Positions 45,438 to 53,230 of a stretch of DNA of 64,000 nt are shown here, piece by piece. The position numbers and the translations under genes were made by a program. The notes under the pieces were generated by a model, which was not told the origin of the DNA, made no database searches, and saw nothing but the letters and a program-made list of their open reading frames with translations. The number at the start of each line of letters is the position of its first letter. The first letter of the stretch is position 1. The DNA comes from Streptomyces longhuiensis (GTDB taxonomy: Bacteria > Actinomycetota > Actinomycetes > Streptomycetales > Streptomycetaceae): the NCBI RefSeq assembly GCF_020616555.1, contig NZ_CP085173.1, positions 7,332,001 to 7,396,000 on the forward strand, read 5' to 3'.

Positions 45438-46339
45438 TCGGCTGACCCCTCGCCGGGCGGCGCCGCGTGCGGGACGGGGCAGCCGCGCAGGCCCGGCGTG
45501 GGGAACGTGCCGAGTTCATCGACCCGGTAGCCCTTCGGGTAGCTCTTGATCTCCCAGTTCTGGCGGGCCTGGTGCGGCGCGCGGCGGGGCGGCAGCAGTC
45601 GTACCGCACGGCCGCGCAGGCGGACGGCGCCCCGCACGAGCGTGCGCGTGAGTGGGCTCGGCGGCTCGTAGTCGAAGGCGCGCAGGAGCGGCTCGTCGAG
45701 GAGGGCGACCGTCGCCTTCTTCAGTACCGGTTCCAGGACGCCCGGATACCAGGACGCCATGAGGGTGAGCGTCGCGTCCGACACCCGCCGCCCGGCCTCG
45801 TCCCGGCCGAAGTGCTCGGCCTCGTAGGTGTCGAGGCAGGTCTCGAACTCCTCGTAGGACTCCGGGATGCCCTGGATTCCCATGTGCCGGCCCAGCGCGC
45901 GGTAGTAGTGCGCCGAGGCGATCACCTCGTGGCGCGAGAGGCGGCGCCAGCCGTAGGTGTCGATCCAGCGCCTGGGCACGACGACGAACGTGCACAGGAC
46001 GTACCGCATGTCGTCGTTGCTGATGTCGTAGCTGCGGTGCATCTGGTTGATGCGGCGGATCGCCGTGCGCCCCTGAATGCTGTCGAAGCCGTGCTCGACG
46101 ACGGTGTCGAGCAGCAGCGAGGTGTCGTCGTACCGCTTCTGCGTACGCTCCGTCAGTTCGGCTGTCCGGTCCAGCAGTTGGCCGATGCTCGGTACCGCGT
46201 AGGTGCGGTAGAGCGCCAGCTCCAGGGCCCGCGTGAGGTCCCACGGGAACTCGTAGGTGGCGGTCAGCCGGTAGATCGTCAGCCAGTCCCGGTCCGGGTC
46301 GAGCCGCCGGATCTGCCGGAGTCGTTCGTAGCGCTGCAT
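45410..46339 (-). CDS. MpaB/DUF2236-family oxygenase-like protein
   Basis: A protein of about 309 aa, resembling the oxygenase MpaB (DUF2236) group, with helical blocks such as YEFPWDLTRALELALYRTYAVPSIGQLL and QGRTAIRRINQMHRSYDISNDDMRYVLCTFVVVPRRWI. Relatives such as latex-clearing protein bind heme; the invariant histidines of this one cannot be proven by eye. ATG at 46339 has GGGGG upstream; starts at 46351 and 46369 are in frame. Function unknown. The family assignment is moderately sure. Confidence 0.7.
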   Translation of the reverse strand: MQRYERLRQIRRLDPDRDWLTIYRLTATYEFPWDLTRALELALYRTYAVPSIGQLLDRTAELTERTQKRYDDTSLLLDTVVEHGFDSIQGRTAIRRINQMHRSYDISNDDMRYVLCTFVVVPRRWIDTYGWRRLSRHEVIASAHYYRALGRHMGIQGIPESYEEFETCLDTYEAEHFGRDEAGRRVSDATLTLMASWYPGVLEPVLKKATVALLDEPLLRAFDYEPPSPLTRTLVRGAVRLRGRAVRLLPPRRAPHQARQNWEIKSYPKGYRVDELGTFPTPGLRGCPVPHAAPPGEGSADHRPPPRTT

Positions 46340-46477
46340 GCCATCCCCCATCTGTGGCCGGGAGATCAACCCTACGGCGCCGCCGCCGCACCGGGACCGC
46401 TTCGGCGCGGTATGAATTCCGGCGGTGAAGTGCGGGGCGGCGCAGGGCAGTTCGGACTCCGGCGGTAGATGGCCGGG

Positions 46478-47842
46478 TCAGACCTTGGTCGGTACGCGGC
46501 CGGCGGCCACGGCCTCCCGGCTCAGGCCGAGCTGCTCCGACGGCACCCGGTGTGTCTCGCGCGCGGTGAGGGCCGCGATGACCGGCGGGACGCACAGCGC
46601 CGCGGTGAACAGGGCGACCGCGGACCAGTCGTCTCCGTCGGGACCCGCTGTCTGCGCGGCGAACGTCACCGCGAACCCGGCCACCGCGAAGCCGATCTGC
46701 GTGCCGATCGCCACACCGGAGAGCCGCACCCGGGTCGAGAACATCTCGCCGTAGAAGGACGGCCAGATGCCGTTGGCCGCGCTGTACACGACGCCGAAGG
46801 TGAGGATGCCGAGGACGAGGACCAGCGGGTACGAGCCCGTGCTGATCGCCCACAGATAGCAGGCCATCAGCACGGCGCTGCCGACGGCGCCGACGAGGTA
46901 GACCGGCCTGCGGCCGATACGGTCCGAGAGCTTCGCCCAGAGCGGGATCGCGCCGAGGGCCGCGACGTTGGCGAGGGCGCCCACCCACAGCATCCCGGTC
47001 CGGTCCATGCCCACCGAGTCGCTCGTCGCGTACGACAGGGCCCACACGGTGAAGATCGTGCTGACGGAGGCGATGAGGGAGCCGGCGACGACGCGCAGGA
47101 CGTCGGCCCAGTGGTCGCGCAGCAGGACGGCCAGCGGCAGCTTCACGACGCCCTCGGTCACGGCCTGCTGGGCGAAGGCCGGGGTCTCCTCCAGGGAGCG
47201 CCGGATCGCGTACCCGACGACGGCGACGGCGACGCTCAGCCAGAACGGGACGCGCCAGCCCCACGAGAGCAGCTGGTCCTCGGGCAGGGCCGCGACCGGG
47301 ATGAAGACGAGGGTGGCGATGAGCTGGCCGGCCTGGGTGCCGCTGAGGGTGAAGCTGGTGAAGAAGCCGCGGCGGCCCGGTGGCGCGTGTTCCAGCGTCA
47401 TCGAGCTCGCGCTCGCCTGCTCGCCCGCGGCGGAGATGCCCTGGAGCACTCGGCACAGCACGAGCAGGAGGGGGGCGAGGGAGCCGACCTGCGCGCGGCT
47501 GGGCAGACAGCCGATGAGGAAAGTCGACAGCCCCATGAGGATCAGCGTGAAGACCATGATCTTCTTGCGGCCGAGCCGGTCGCCGATGTGGCCGAGGAAG
47601 AGCGCGCCGACGGGGCGGGCGGCGTAGGCGACGCCGAAGGTGGCGAGGGAGAGCAGTGTCGCGTTCGCCGGGTCGGACTCGTCGAAGAAGACCTTGGGGA
47701 AGATCAGCGCGGCGGCGCTGCCGTAGATGAAGAAGTCGTAGTACTCCAGGGCGCTGCCGGTCCAGGCCGCGAGCGCTGCCTTGCGTGGCTGGCCCTCGGG
47801 GGCCTGGGGCGGCGCGGCGGCGCCGGGGGAGGGGACGGTCAC
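46478..47842 (-). CDS. MHS-family MFS transporter, likely shikimate or quinate uptake
   Basis: A protein of 454 aa with 12 membrane segments and metabolite:H+ symporter signatures: an early LAAWTGSALEYYDFFIYGSAAALIFPK, loop motifs GHIGDRLGRKK and KLSDRIGRRP, and the RVLQGISAAGEQ helix. This is the group of the E. coli shikimate transporter ShiA. It starts at GTG 47842 with TAGGAG upstream. It lies next to the TetR gene and the shikimate catabolic genes, with a palindrome in its leader, so shikimate, quinate or dehydroshikimate is the likely substrate. The specific substrate is inferred from context. Confidence 0.85.
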   Translation of the reverse strand: MTVPSPGAAAPPQAPEGQPRKAALAAWTGSALEYYDFFIYGSAAALIFPKVFFDESDPANATLLSLATFGVAYAARPVGALFLGHIGDRLGRKKIMVFTLILMGLSTFLIGCLPSRAQVGSLAPLLLVLCRVLQGISAAGEQASASSMTLEHAPPGRRGFFTSFTLSGTQAGQLIATLVFIPVAALPEDQLLSWGWRVPFWLSVAVAVVGYAIRRSLEETPAFAQQAVTEGVVKLPLAVLLRDHWADVLRVVAGSLIASVSTIFTVWALSYATSDSVGMDRTGMLWVGALANVAALGAIPLWAKLSDRIGRRPVYLVGAVGSAVLMACYLWAISTGSYPLVLVLGILTFGVVYSAANGIWPSFYGEMFSTRVRLSGVAIGTQIGFAVAGFAVTFAAQTAGPDGDDWSAVALFTAALCVPPVIAALTARETHRVPSEQLGLSREAVAAGRVPTKV

Positions 47843-47947
47843 GGCGTACTCCTAGGGGGACGCTTCGGCGATGAAGCGAGCGGAGGGGTGCGGGGTGGTG
47901 TCGTGTTGTCTTTCGCCGGCCCTGGGGTGGGGCGGTGCGGCTAATTA

Positions 47948-47958
47948 ACCCACTGGGT
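47948..47958. promoter_or_regulatory. Palindrome upstream of the MHS transporter gene
   Basis: ACCCACTGGGT (5-1-5 perfect), inside an AT-rich TTAACCCACTGGGTAGTTA stretch, 106 bases before the transporter start. It shares the ACC-A-GT core with the palindrome before the AroE-like gene, so both may bind the local TetR protein. Confidence 0.4.
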
Positions 47959-48059
47959 AGTTAGTAGCGGATGGCTACGGATGTTGCGCTGGCGTTACCC
48001 GCGTGTCAAGAGGTGGGCCGCGAAAACTTCCGTACCGGGTGCCCGTCCGGCGCCCGGCC

Positions 48060-48725
48060 TCAGCCCTCGGCGCGGTCCGCCGTCAGGTAGGCGATGACCA
48101 TGTCGCCGAGCATGGTCCGGTAGTGCTCGCGCTGCTCCGTCGCCACCAGGTCGCGGCCGAAGAGGGCGCCGAACGTGTGCCGGTTGGAGACCCGGAAGAA
48201 GCAGAACGAGCTGATCATCGCGTGCAGGTCGACGGCGTCGATCTCGGCCGTGAACAGGCCCGACGCGCGCCCGGCGTCGAGGATGCGCCGGATCACCTCG
48301 ATCGCGGGCGAATTGAGCGCGCCGAGCTGTTCGGAAGCGGCGATGTGCTCCGCCTCGTGGATGTTCTCGATCGCGACCAGGCGGATGAAGTCGGGGTGCG
48401 CCTCGTGGTGGTCGAAGGTGAGCTCGGCCAGCCGGCGGATGGCCGCGACCGGGTCCAGGTGGTCGACGTCGACCTCCTGCTCGGCCTGCCGGATCGCCGA
48501 GTACGCGTGCTCCAGGACCGCCGTGAACAGCTGTTCCTTGCCGCCGAAGTAGTAGTAGATCATCCGCTTCGTGGTGCGGGTGCGGGCCGCGATCTCGTCG
48601 ACGCGGGCGCCCGTGTAACCGGCGCGGGCGAACTCCTGAGTGGCGACGTCGAGGATCTCGGCCTTGGTGCGGGCGGCGTCACGGATCCGTCCGGCGGGTC
48701 GCGTCGGCTCTTCGACTGTGGCCAT
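48060..48725 (-). CDS. TetR-family regulator of the shikimate set
   Basis: A protein of 221 aa. Residues 18-65 form the TetR helix-turn-helix (KAEILDVATQEFARAGYTGARVDEIAARTRTTKRMIYYYFGGKEQLFTAVLEHAY) and the rest the helical ligand-binding domain. ATG at 48725. It lies between the transporter and the divergent catabolic operon, each with a palindrome upstream, and probably represses both until shikimate or a product is present. The ligand is inferred from neighbours. Confidence 0.85.
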   Translation of the reverse strand: MATVEEPTRPAGRIRDAARTKAEILDVATQEFARAGYTGARVDEIAARTRTTKRMIYYYFGGKEQLFTAVLEHAYSAIRQAEQEVDVDHLDPVAAIRRLAELTFDHHEAHPDFIRLVAIENIHEAEHIAASEQLGALNSPAIEVIRRILDAGRASGLFTAEIDAVDLHAMISSFCFFRVSNRHTFGALFGRDLVATEQREHYRTMLGDMVIAYLTADRAEG

Positions 48726-48824
48726 GCGTTCCTCCGGGTCGGTTCGGTGCTGGTGATTGTAGAAGCAGCGCCGGGGCCGGCGAGCGGCTGCCCTTTCCAG
48801 GATGCCTCCTTCCTGGTATTACTA

Positions 48825-48838
48825 ACGAACCAGTTCGT
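48825..48838. promoter_or_regulatory. Palindrome overlapping the aroE-like operon promoter
   Basis: ACGAAC-CA-GTTCGT, perfect 6-2-6, ends 15 bases before the GTG at 48854. The flanks (CTA on the left, TACATTAG on the right) are AT rich. This close to the start, a bound TetR dimer would block transcription. Confidence 0.55.
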
Positions 48839-48853
48839 ACATTAGGAGAAACG

Positions 48854-49729
48854 GTGCCTCAGGACTCCTGCCTCGTCGGTCTGATCGGTTCGGGCATCGG
48901 CCCCTCGCTGAGCCCCGCGCTCCATGAGCGGGAGGCCGACCGCCAGGGCCTGCGCTATCTCTACCGGCTGATCGACATCGACGCCCTGGGGGCCACCCCC
49001 GACCAGGTCGGCGACCTGGTGAGGGCGGCCCGGGCCGTGGGCTACGACGGCCTGAACATCACCCACCCCTGCAAGCAGCTCGTCATCCCGCACCTCGACG
49101 AGCTCGCCCCGCAGGCCGAGGCGCTCGGCGCCGTCAACACCGTCGTGTTCGAGGGTGGGCGCGCCGTCGGCCACAACACCGACGTCACCGGATTCGCGGC
49201 GTCCTTCGCCCGTGGCCTGCCCGACGCCCCGCTCGACCGGGTCGTGCAGCTCGGCGCGGGCGGCGCGGGTGCGGCCGTCGCGCACGCCGTGCTCACCCTG
49301 GGCGGCGGTCACCTCACCATCGTGGACGCGATGTCCGAACGCGCCGCGGACCTGGCCGCTTCGCTGAACCGGCACTTCGGCGAGGGCCGCGCGTCCGCCG
49401 GGACCCCGGACCGTATCGAGGAGCACCTCGCCCGCGCCGACGGCCTCGTCCACGCCACACCCACCGGCATGGCCGCCCACCCCGGACTCCCGCTCCCCGC
49501 CCGGCTGCTGCGCCCGTCCCTGTGGGTCGCAGAAGTCGTCTACCGGCCGCTGGAAACAGAACTGCTGCTCACCGCGCGGGAGTTGGGATGCGCCACGCTC
49601 GACGGCGGAGGCATGGCGGTGTTCCAGGCCGCCGACGCGTTCCGGCTCTTCACGCGCCACGAGCCGGACAGCACGCGGATGCTCGCGGACATCGCCGAAC
49701 TGGCGGGCACGGCGGCCGCACGGGGCTGA
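48854..49729 (+). CDS. Shikimate/quinate dehydrogenase (AroE-like)
   Basis: A protein of 291 aa. It would oxidise shikimate or quinate to the 3-dehydro form with NAD(P). The signatures of shikimate dehydrogenases are present: GSGIGPSLSPALHE near the N-terminus, NITHPCKQ with the catalytic lysine, GHNTDVTGF with the catalytic aspartate, then a Rossmann LGAGGAGAAVAHAV. GTG at 48854 with AGGAG upstream. Being next to a dehydratase, a transporter and a TetR suggests a catabolic enzyme and not the biosynthetic AroE. It leads the operon with the dehydratase (61 bases apart). Confidence 0.88.
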   Translation: MPQDSCLVGLIGSGIGPSLSPALHEREADRQGLRYLYRLIDIDALGATPDQVGDLVRAARAVGYDGLNITHPCKQLVIPHLDELAPQAEALGAVNTVVFEGGRAVGHNTDVTGFAASFARGLPDAPLDRVVQLGAGGAGAAVAHAVLTLGGGHLTIVDAMSERAADLAASLNRHFGEGRASAGTPDRIEEHLARADGLVHATPTGMAAHPGLPLPARLLRPSLWVAEVVYRPLETELLLTARELGCATLDGGGMAVFQAADAFRLFTRHEPDSTRMLADIAELAGTAAARG

Positions 49730-49790
49730 CCCCGCCCACCACAGCCGACTCGTCCACCCCCACCCCGTCCCCCTCCCAAGGAGCATCGCC

Positions 49791-51641
49791 GTGCGCACCT
49801 CGATCGCCACCGTCTCGCTCAGCGGATCCCTGACCGAGAAACTCACCGCCGCCGCCTCCGCCGGATTCGACGGGGTGGAGATCTTCGAGAACGACCTCCT
49901 CGCCAGTCCCCTGACCCCCGAGGAGATCAAGGCCCGCACCGCCGACCTCGGCCTGACCGTCGACCTCTACCAGCCGATGCGGGACATCGAGGCCGTGCCG
50001 CCGCAGGAGTTCGAGCGGAACCTGCGCCGCGCCGAGCACAAGTTCCGGCTGATGAACCGGCTCGGCACGGACACCGTCCTGGTGTGCTCCAGCGTCTCGC
50101 CCCATGCCGTCGACGACGACGCCCTCGCCGCCGAACACCTCCACCGGCTCGCGGAGTCGGCGCAGGAGCACGGCGTCCGCGTCGCCTACGAAGCGCTCGC
50201 CTGGGGCCGCCACGTCAGCACGTACGACCACGCCTGGCGCATCGTCGAGGCGGCGGATCACCCCGCGCTCGGCACCTGCCTGGACAGCTTCCACATCCTC
50301 GCCCGCGGCTCCGACCCCAAGGGCATCGAAGACATCCCCGGCGAGAAGATCTTCTTCCTCCAGCTCGCCGACGCCCCGCTGATGGCGCTCGACGTGCTCC
50401 AGTGGAGCCGCCACTACCGCTGCTTCCCCGGGCAGGGCGGCCTGGACGTGACCGGACTCGTCCGACACGTGATCAACGCCGGTTACACGGGCCCGCTCTC
50501 GCTGGAGGTGTTCAACGACGTCTTCCGGCAGGCCGACGCGGGCCCCACCGCCGTCGACGCCCGGCGCTCCCTGATGCTCCTCCAGGAGGCCGCCGGGATC
50601 GCGGCGCCGCCCGCACCGGTCCAGCCCACCGGCTTCGCCTTCGCGGAACTCACCACCCCGGACGCCGGTGCCGTGTCCTCGCTCCTCGGCGCGCTCGGCC
50701 TGGCCAGGACCGCCAGGCACCGCAGCAAGCCCGTCGAACTGTGGCAGCGCGGCGACGCCCGCATCCTCGTCACCACGGATCCGGTCCGTCACCGCGACGG
50801 GCTCGCCCTCGCCGCGCTCGGCCTGGAATCCCCCGACCCGGCGGGCGCGGCGGCCCGCGCCGAGTCGCTCCTCGCCCCCGTACTGCCGCGTCACCGCGCA
50901 CCGGAGGACGCCTCGCTCGACGCGGTGGCGGCGCCCGACGGCGTGGAGATCTTCTTCTGCGCGACGGACCGGGAGGGCCTGCCGAACTGGCGGGAGGACT
51001 TCCCGCCCCTGACCGGCTCCGACGACGGGGACGGAGACCGGGACGGAGACCGGGACGGAGACGGAGACGGGGGCCGGGACCCGCGGGGCGCCGTCCTGCG
51101 TATCGACCACCTCGCCCTGACCCAGCCCTGGCACCAGTTCGACGAGGCCGCGCTCTTCCACCGCACGGTCCTCGGACTCAGGCCCCAGGAAAGCGTCGAC
51201 GTCGCCGACCCCTACGGGCTGCTGCGCAGCCGCGCCGTCACGAACGACGACGGCCGGGTGCGGATCGCCCTCGGCATCGGCCCCGGCCCCGCCGACGACG
51301 CCGGCCGCGCCCAGCACATCGCCCTGGCGACGGACGACGTGGTCGCCGCCGCGCGCGCCTTTCACGACGCGGGCGGGCGCCCGCTGCCCGTACCGCCCAA
51401 CTACTACGACGACCTGGCGGCGCGCTTCGAGTTCGCCCCGGGCGAGGCGGAGACGTACCGGGAGCTCGGCATCCTCTACGACCGCGACGAGCACGGCACC
51501 TTCCGGCACTTCTATACGGAGACGGTCGGCCGGGTCTTCTTCGAAGTGGTCCAGCGCGACGGCGGATACCGCGGTTACGGAGCCCAGAACGCCCCCGTCC
51601 GCCTCGCCGCCCAGCACGCGCTGCGCCCCGGACGCAGGTAG
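49791..51641 (+). CDS. 3-dehydroshikimate dehydratase fused to HPPD-like domain (QuiC-type)
   Basis: A protein of 616 aa. Residues 1-275 form an AP-endonuclease-2/sugar isomerase-like TIM barrel (AGFDGVEIFENDLL, VAYEALAWGRH, GTCLDSFHILARGSD, SLEVFNDVFR) and residues 285-600 two vicinal-oxygen-chelate units like 4-hydroxyphenylpyruvate dioxygenase. Its metal ligands are present (H in RIDHLALT, H in QHIALATDD, E in FFEVVQRDG). This is the layout of Pseudomonas-type QuiC, which turns 3-dehydroshikimate into protocatechuate. A tandem-repeat linker of D, G and R (about 408-426) interrupts the second part. GTG at 49791 with AAGGAG upstream. No protocatechuate cleavage genes are in the window. Confidence 0.88.
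   Translation: MRTSIATVSLSGSLTEKLTAAASAGFDGVEIFENDLLASPLTPEEIKARTADLGLTVDLYQPMRDIEAVPPQEFERNLRRAEHKFRLMNRLGTDTVLVCSSVSPHAVDDDALAAEHLHRLAESAQEHGVRVAYEALAWGRHVSTYDHAWRIVEAADHPALGTCLDSFHILARGSDPKGIEDIPGEKIFFLQLADAPLMALDVLQWSRHYRCFPGQGGLDVTGLVRHVINAGYTGPLSLEVFNDVFRQADAGPTAVDARRSLMLLQEAAGIAAPPAPVQPTGFAFAELTTPDAGAVSSLLGALGLARTARHRSKPVELWQRGDARILVTTDPVRHRDGLALAALGLESPDPAGAAARAESLLAPVLPRHRAPEDASLDAVAAPDGVEIFFCATDREGLPNWREDFPPLTGSDDGDGDRDGDRDGDGDGGRDPRGAVLRIDHLALTQPWHQFDEAALFHRTVLGLRPQESVDVADPYGLLRSRAVTNDDGRVRIALGIGPGPADDAGRAQHIALATDDVVAAARAFHDAGGRPLPVPPNYYDDLAARFEFAPGEAETYRELGILYDRDEHGTFRHFYTETVGRVFFEVVQRDGGYRGYGAQNAPVRLAAQHALRPGRR
51024..51078 (+). repeat. In-frame GACGGAGACCGG tandem repeat in the dehydratase gene
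   Basis: Imperfect copies of a 12-base unit (GACCGGGACGGA) give a DGDRDGDRDGDGDGG linker. The unit is a multiple of three, so length change keeps the frame. Confidence 0.75.
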
Positions 51642-51673
51642 GCCCCCGCCGCCCCCCGTACCGCCGCGACGCG

Positions 51674-52135
51674 TCAGTCCAGGCAGAACTCGTTCCCCTC
51701 CGGGTCGGCCATCACGATGTAGCCCGTGCTCAGCGGGGGCGCGGGCTCGTCGCGGCGTACCCGCACGGCGCCGAGCGCGACGAGCCGGGCGCACTCGGCT
51801 TCGAGCGCCGTCATCCGCTCCTCCCCCTCAAGTCCGGGGGCCGCGCGGACGTCGAGATGGACGCGGTTCTTGGCGGTCTTGCCCTCCGGCACCTGCTGGA
51901 AGAACACCCGCGGGCCCCGTCCCTCCGGGTCCTCGATGGCCGACCGCGTGTTGCGCTGCTCCTCCGGTACGCCGATCCGCGCGAGGAAGTCGTCCCACGC
52001 GGCCAGCGGGTCGGCGCCCTCGGGCACCTCGACGCCGGGCGGTCCGGGGTGGACGTAGCCCAGCGCGTCGCGCCAGAACGACGACAGCGCCCTCGGGTCG
52101 TGGGCGTCGAAGGTGACCTGGATGTGGCGGCTCAC
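51674..52135 (-). CDS. VOC-family (glyoxalase-like) protein
   Basis: A protein of 153 aa with a vicinal-oxygen-chelate fold: start IQVTFDAHDPRALSSFWRDALGY, middle RVFFQQVPEGKTAKNRVHLDVRA and end GYIVMADPEGNEFCLD. The last motif matches the actinobacterial glyoxalase-like type. Its possible metal ligands are the histidine in NRVHLDV and the glutamate in GNEFC. ATG at 52135. The substrate is unknown; it lies between the shikimate set and the second xanthine dehydrogenase-family enzyme and belongs clearly to neither. Confidence 0.8.
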   Translation of the reverse strand: MSRHIQVTFDAHDPRALSSFWRDALGYVHPGPPGVEVPEGADPLAAWDDFLARIGVPEEQRNTRSAIEDPEGRGPRVFFQQVPEGKTAKNRVHLDVRAAPGLEGEERMTALEAECARLVALGAVRVRRDEPAPPLSTGYIVMADPEGNEFCLD

Positions 52136-52274
52136 GGGGTGCTCCGTTCGTCACGGGGTGCGTGTGTGCGGGCAAGAGGTCCGCAGGACGGTGCGTCCGC
52201 GTCCCTGAAGCCACCCTGACACCTCTTGCGGACATAAATGGTCCGCGATCCCGGTGTGCCGGCGCCGGAAGCTG

Positions 52275-52292
52275 CTTGGTCGTTCAACCAAG
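52275..52292. promoter_or_regulatory. Dyad upstream of the second oxidase operon
   Basis: CTTGGT-CGTTCA-ACCAAG, perfect 6-6-6 dyad 105 bases before the FAD-subunit start, within the 261-base gap after the VOC gene. Candidate operator of the two-gene operon. Confidence 0.4.
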
Positions 52293-52396
52293 GCCCACGG
52301 CGCCGGGGTGACGATTTCCGTGTTGGGCACCAGTCGTTTCCGGCCCTGCTCCCGGCTTCACTGGCTGTGAGGCAGCAGCTGAGGGGCGTTGAAGAC

Positions 52397-53230
52397 ATGG
52401 ATCTGAACACGGTGAAGGAAGTGCGTGACGCGCGGCTGCGCGAGCCTTGGCAACCGGGCGACGCATGGCTGGGCGGGGGCACGTACCTGTTCTCCGAGCC
52501 GCAGCCCCATCTGCGGCGCCTGGTGGATCTGAGCCGCATGGGCTGGGAGTCGCTCACCCTTGGTGAGGACGGCTCGCTGGAGATCGCGGCGACGTGCACC
52601 ATCGCCCAACTCTCCCGTTTCGGGCGGAAGTTCGGGGCCCAGGCAGCTCCCTTGATCGAGCAGTGCTGCCGTGCCTTTCTGGCCTCGTTCAAGATCTGGA
52701 ACATGGCGACCGTGGGCGGGAACCTGTGCAACGGGCTGCCGGCCGGACCCATGATCTCGCTGACCGCCGCACTCGACGGCACCTGTCTGCTCCAGTCGCA
52801 GGCAGGAATGAGGCGGACCGTGAAGGTCGCCGACTTCATCACCGGCGCCGGCCGCAAGGACCTCGGCGACGGCGAGCTGCTCCGCTCGGTCACCGTGCCC
52901 GCGCGGGCACTCGGCTGCCGTACGGCCTTCCGCCAGGCGTCGCTGTACGGGCTCGGCCGCTCGGGAGCGCTGGTCATCGGGACGCTCGATCCGGTCGACG
53001 GGTCGATGGCGGTGACGATCAGCGCGGCGACCGTACGGCCGTTCCGCCTCTGGTTCCCGCTGCCGCCCGACAAGGGCGAACTCAGGCGGGCGATCGAGGC
53101 GGCCGTGGGCGAGGACGACTGGTTCGACGACATCCACGGACTGCCCGAGTGGCGGCGGCACATGGGATTCCGCCTCGCCGAGGAAGTCCGCCATGAACTG
53201 ACCCAGCTCTCCCAGGACGGTGCACGATGA
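52397..53230 (+). CDS. FAD-binding subunit of a second xanthine dehydrogenase-family enzyme
   Basis: A protein of 277 aa. It keeps the FAD motifs AWLGGGTYLFSE and KIWNMATVGGNLCNGLPAGPM and a C-terminal domain, but differs from the subunit at 30399 (little shared sequence beyond the motifs). ATG at 52397. Its stop overlaps the next start by four bases (ATGA), so the two are translated together. It feeds electrons from the fused catalytic protein to FAD. Substrate unknown. Confidence 0.88.
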   Translation: MDLNTVKEVRDARLREPWQPGDAWLGGGTYLFSEPQPHLRRLVDLSRMGWESLTLGEDGSLEIAATCTIAQLSRFGRKFGAQAAPLIEQCCRAFLASFKIWNMATVGGNLCNGLPAGPMISLTAALDGTCLLQSQAGMRRTVKVADFITGAGRKDLGDGELLRSVTVPARALGCRTAFRQASLYGLGRSGALVIGTLDPVDGSMAVTISAATVRPFRLWFPLPPDKGELRRAIEAAVGEDDWFDDIHGLPEWRRHMGFRLAEEVRHELTQLSQDGAR

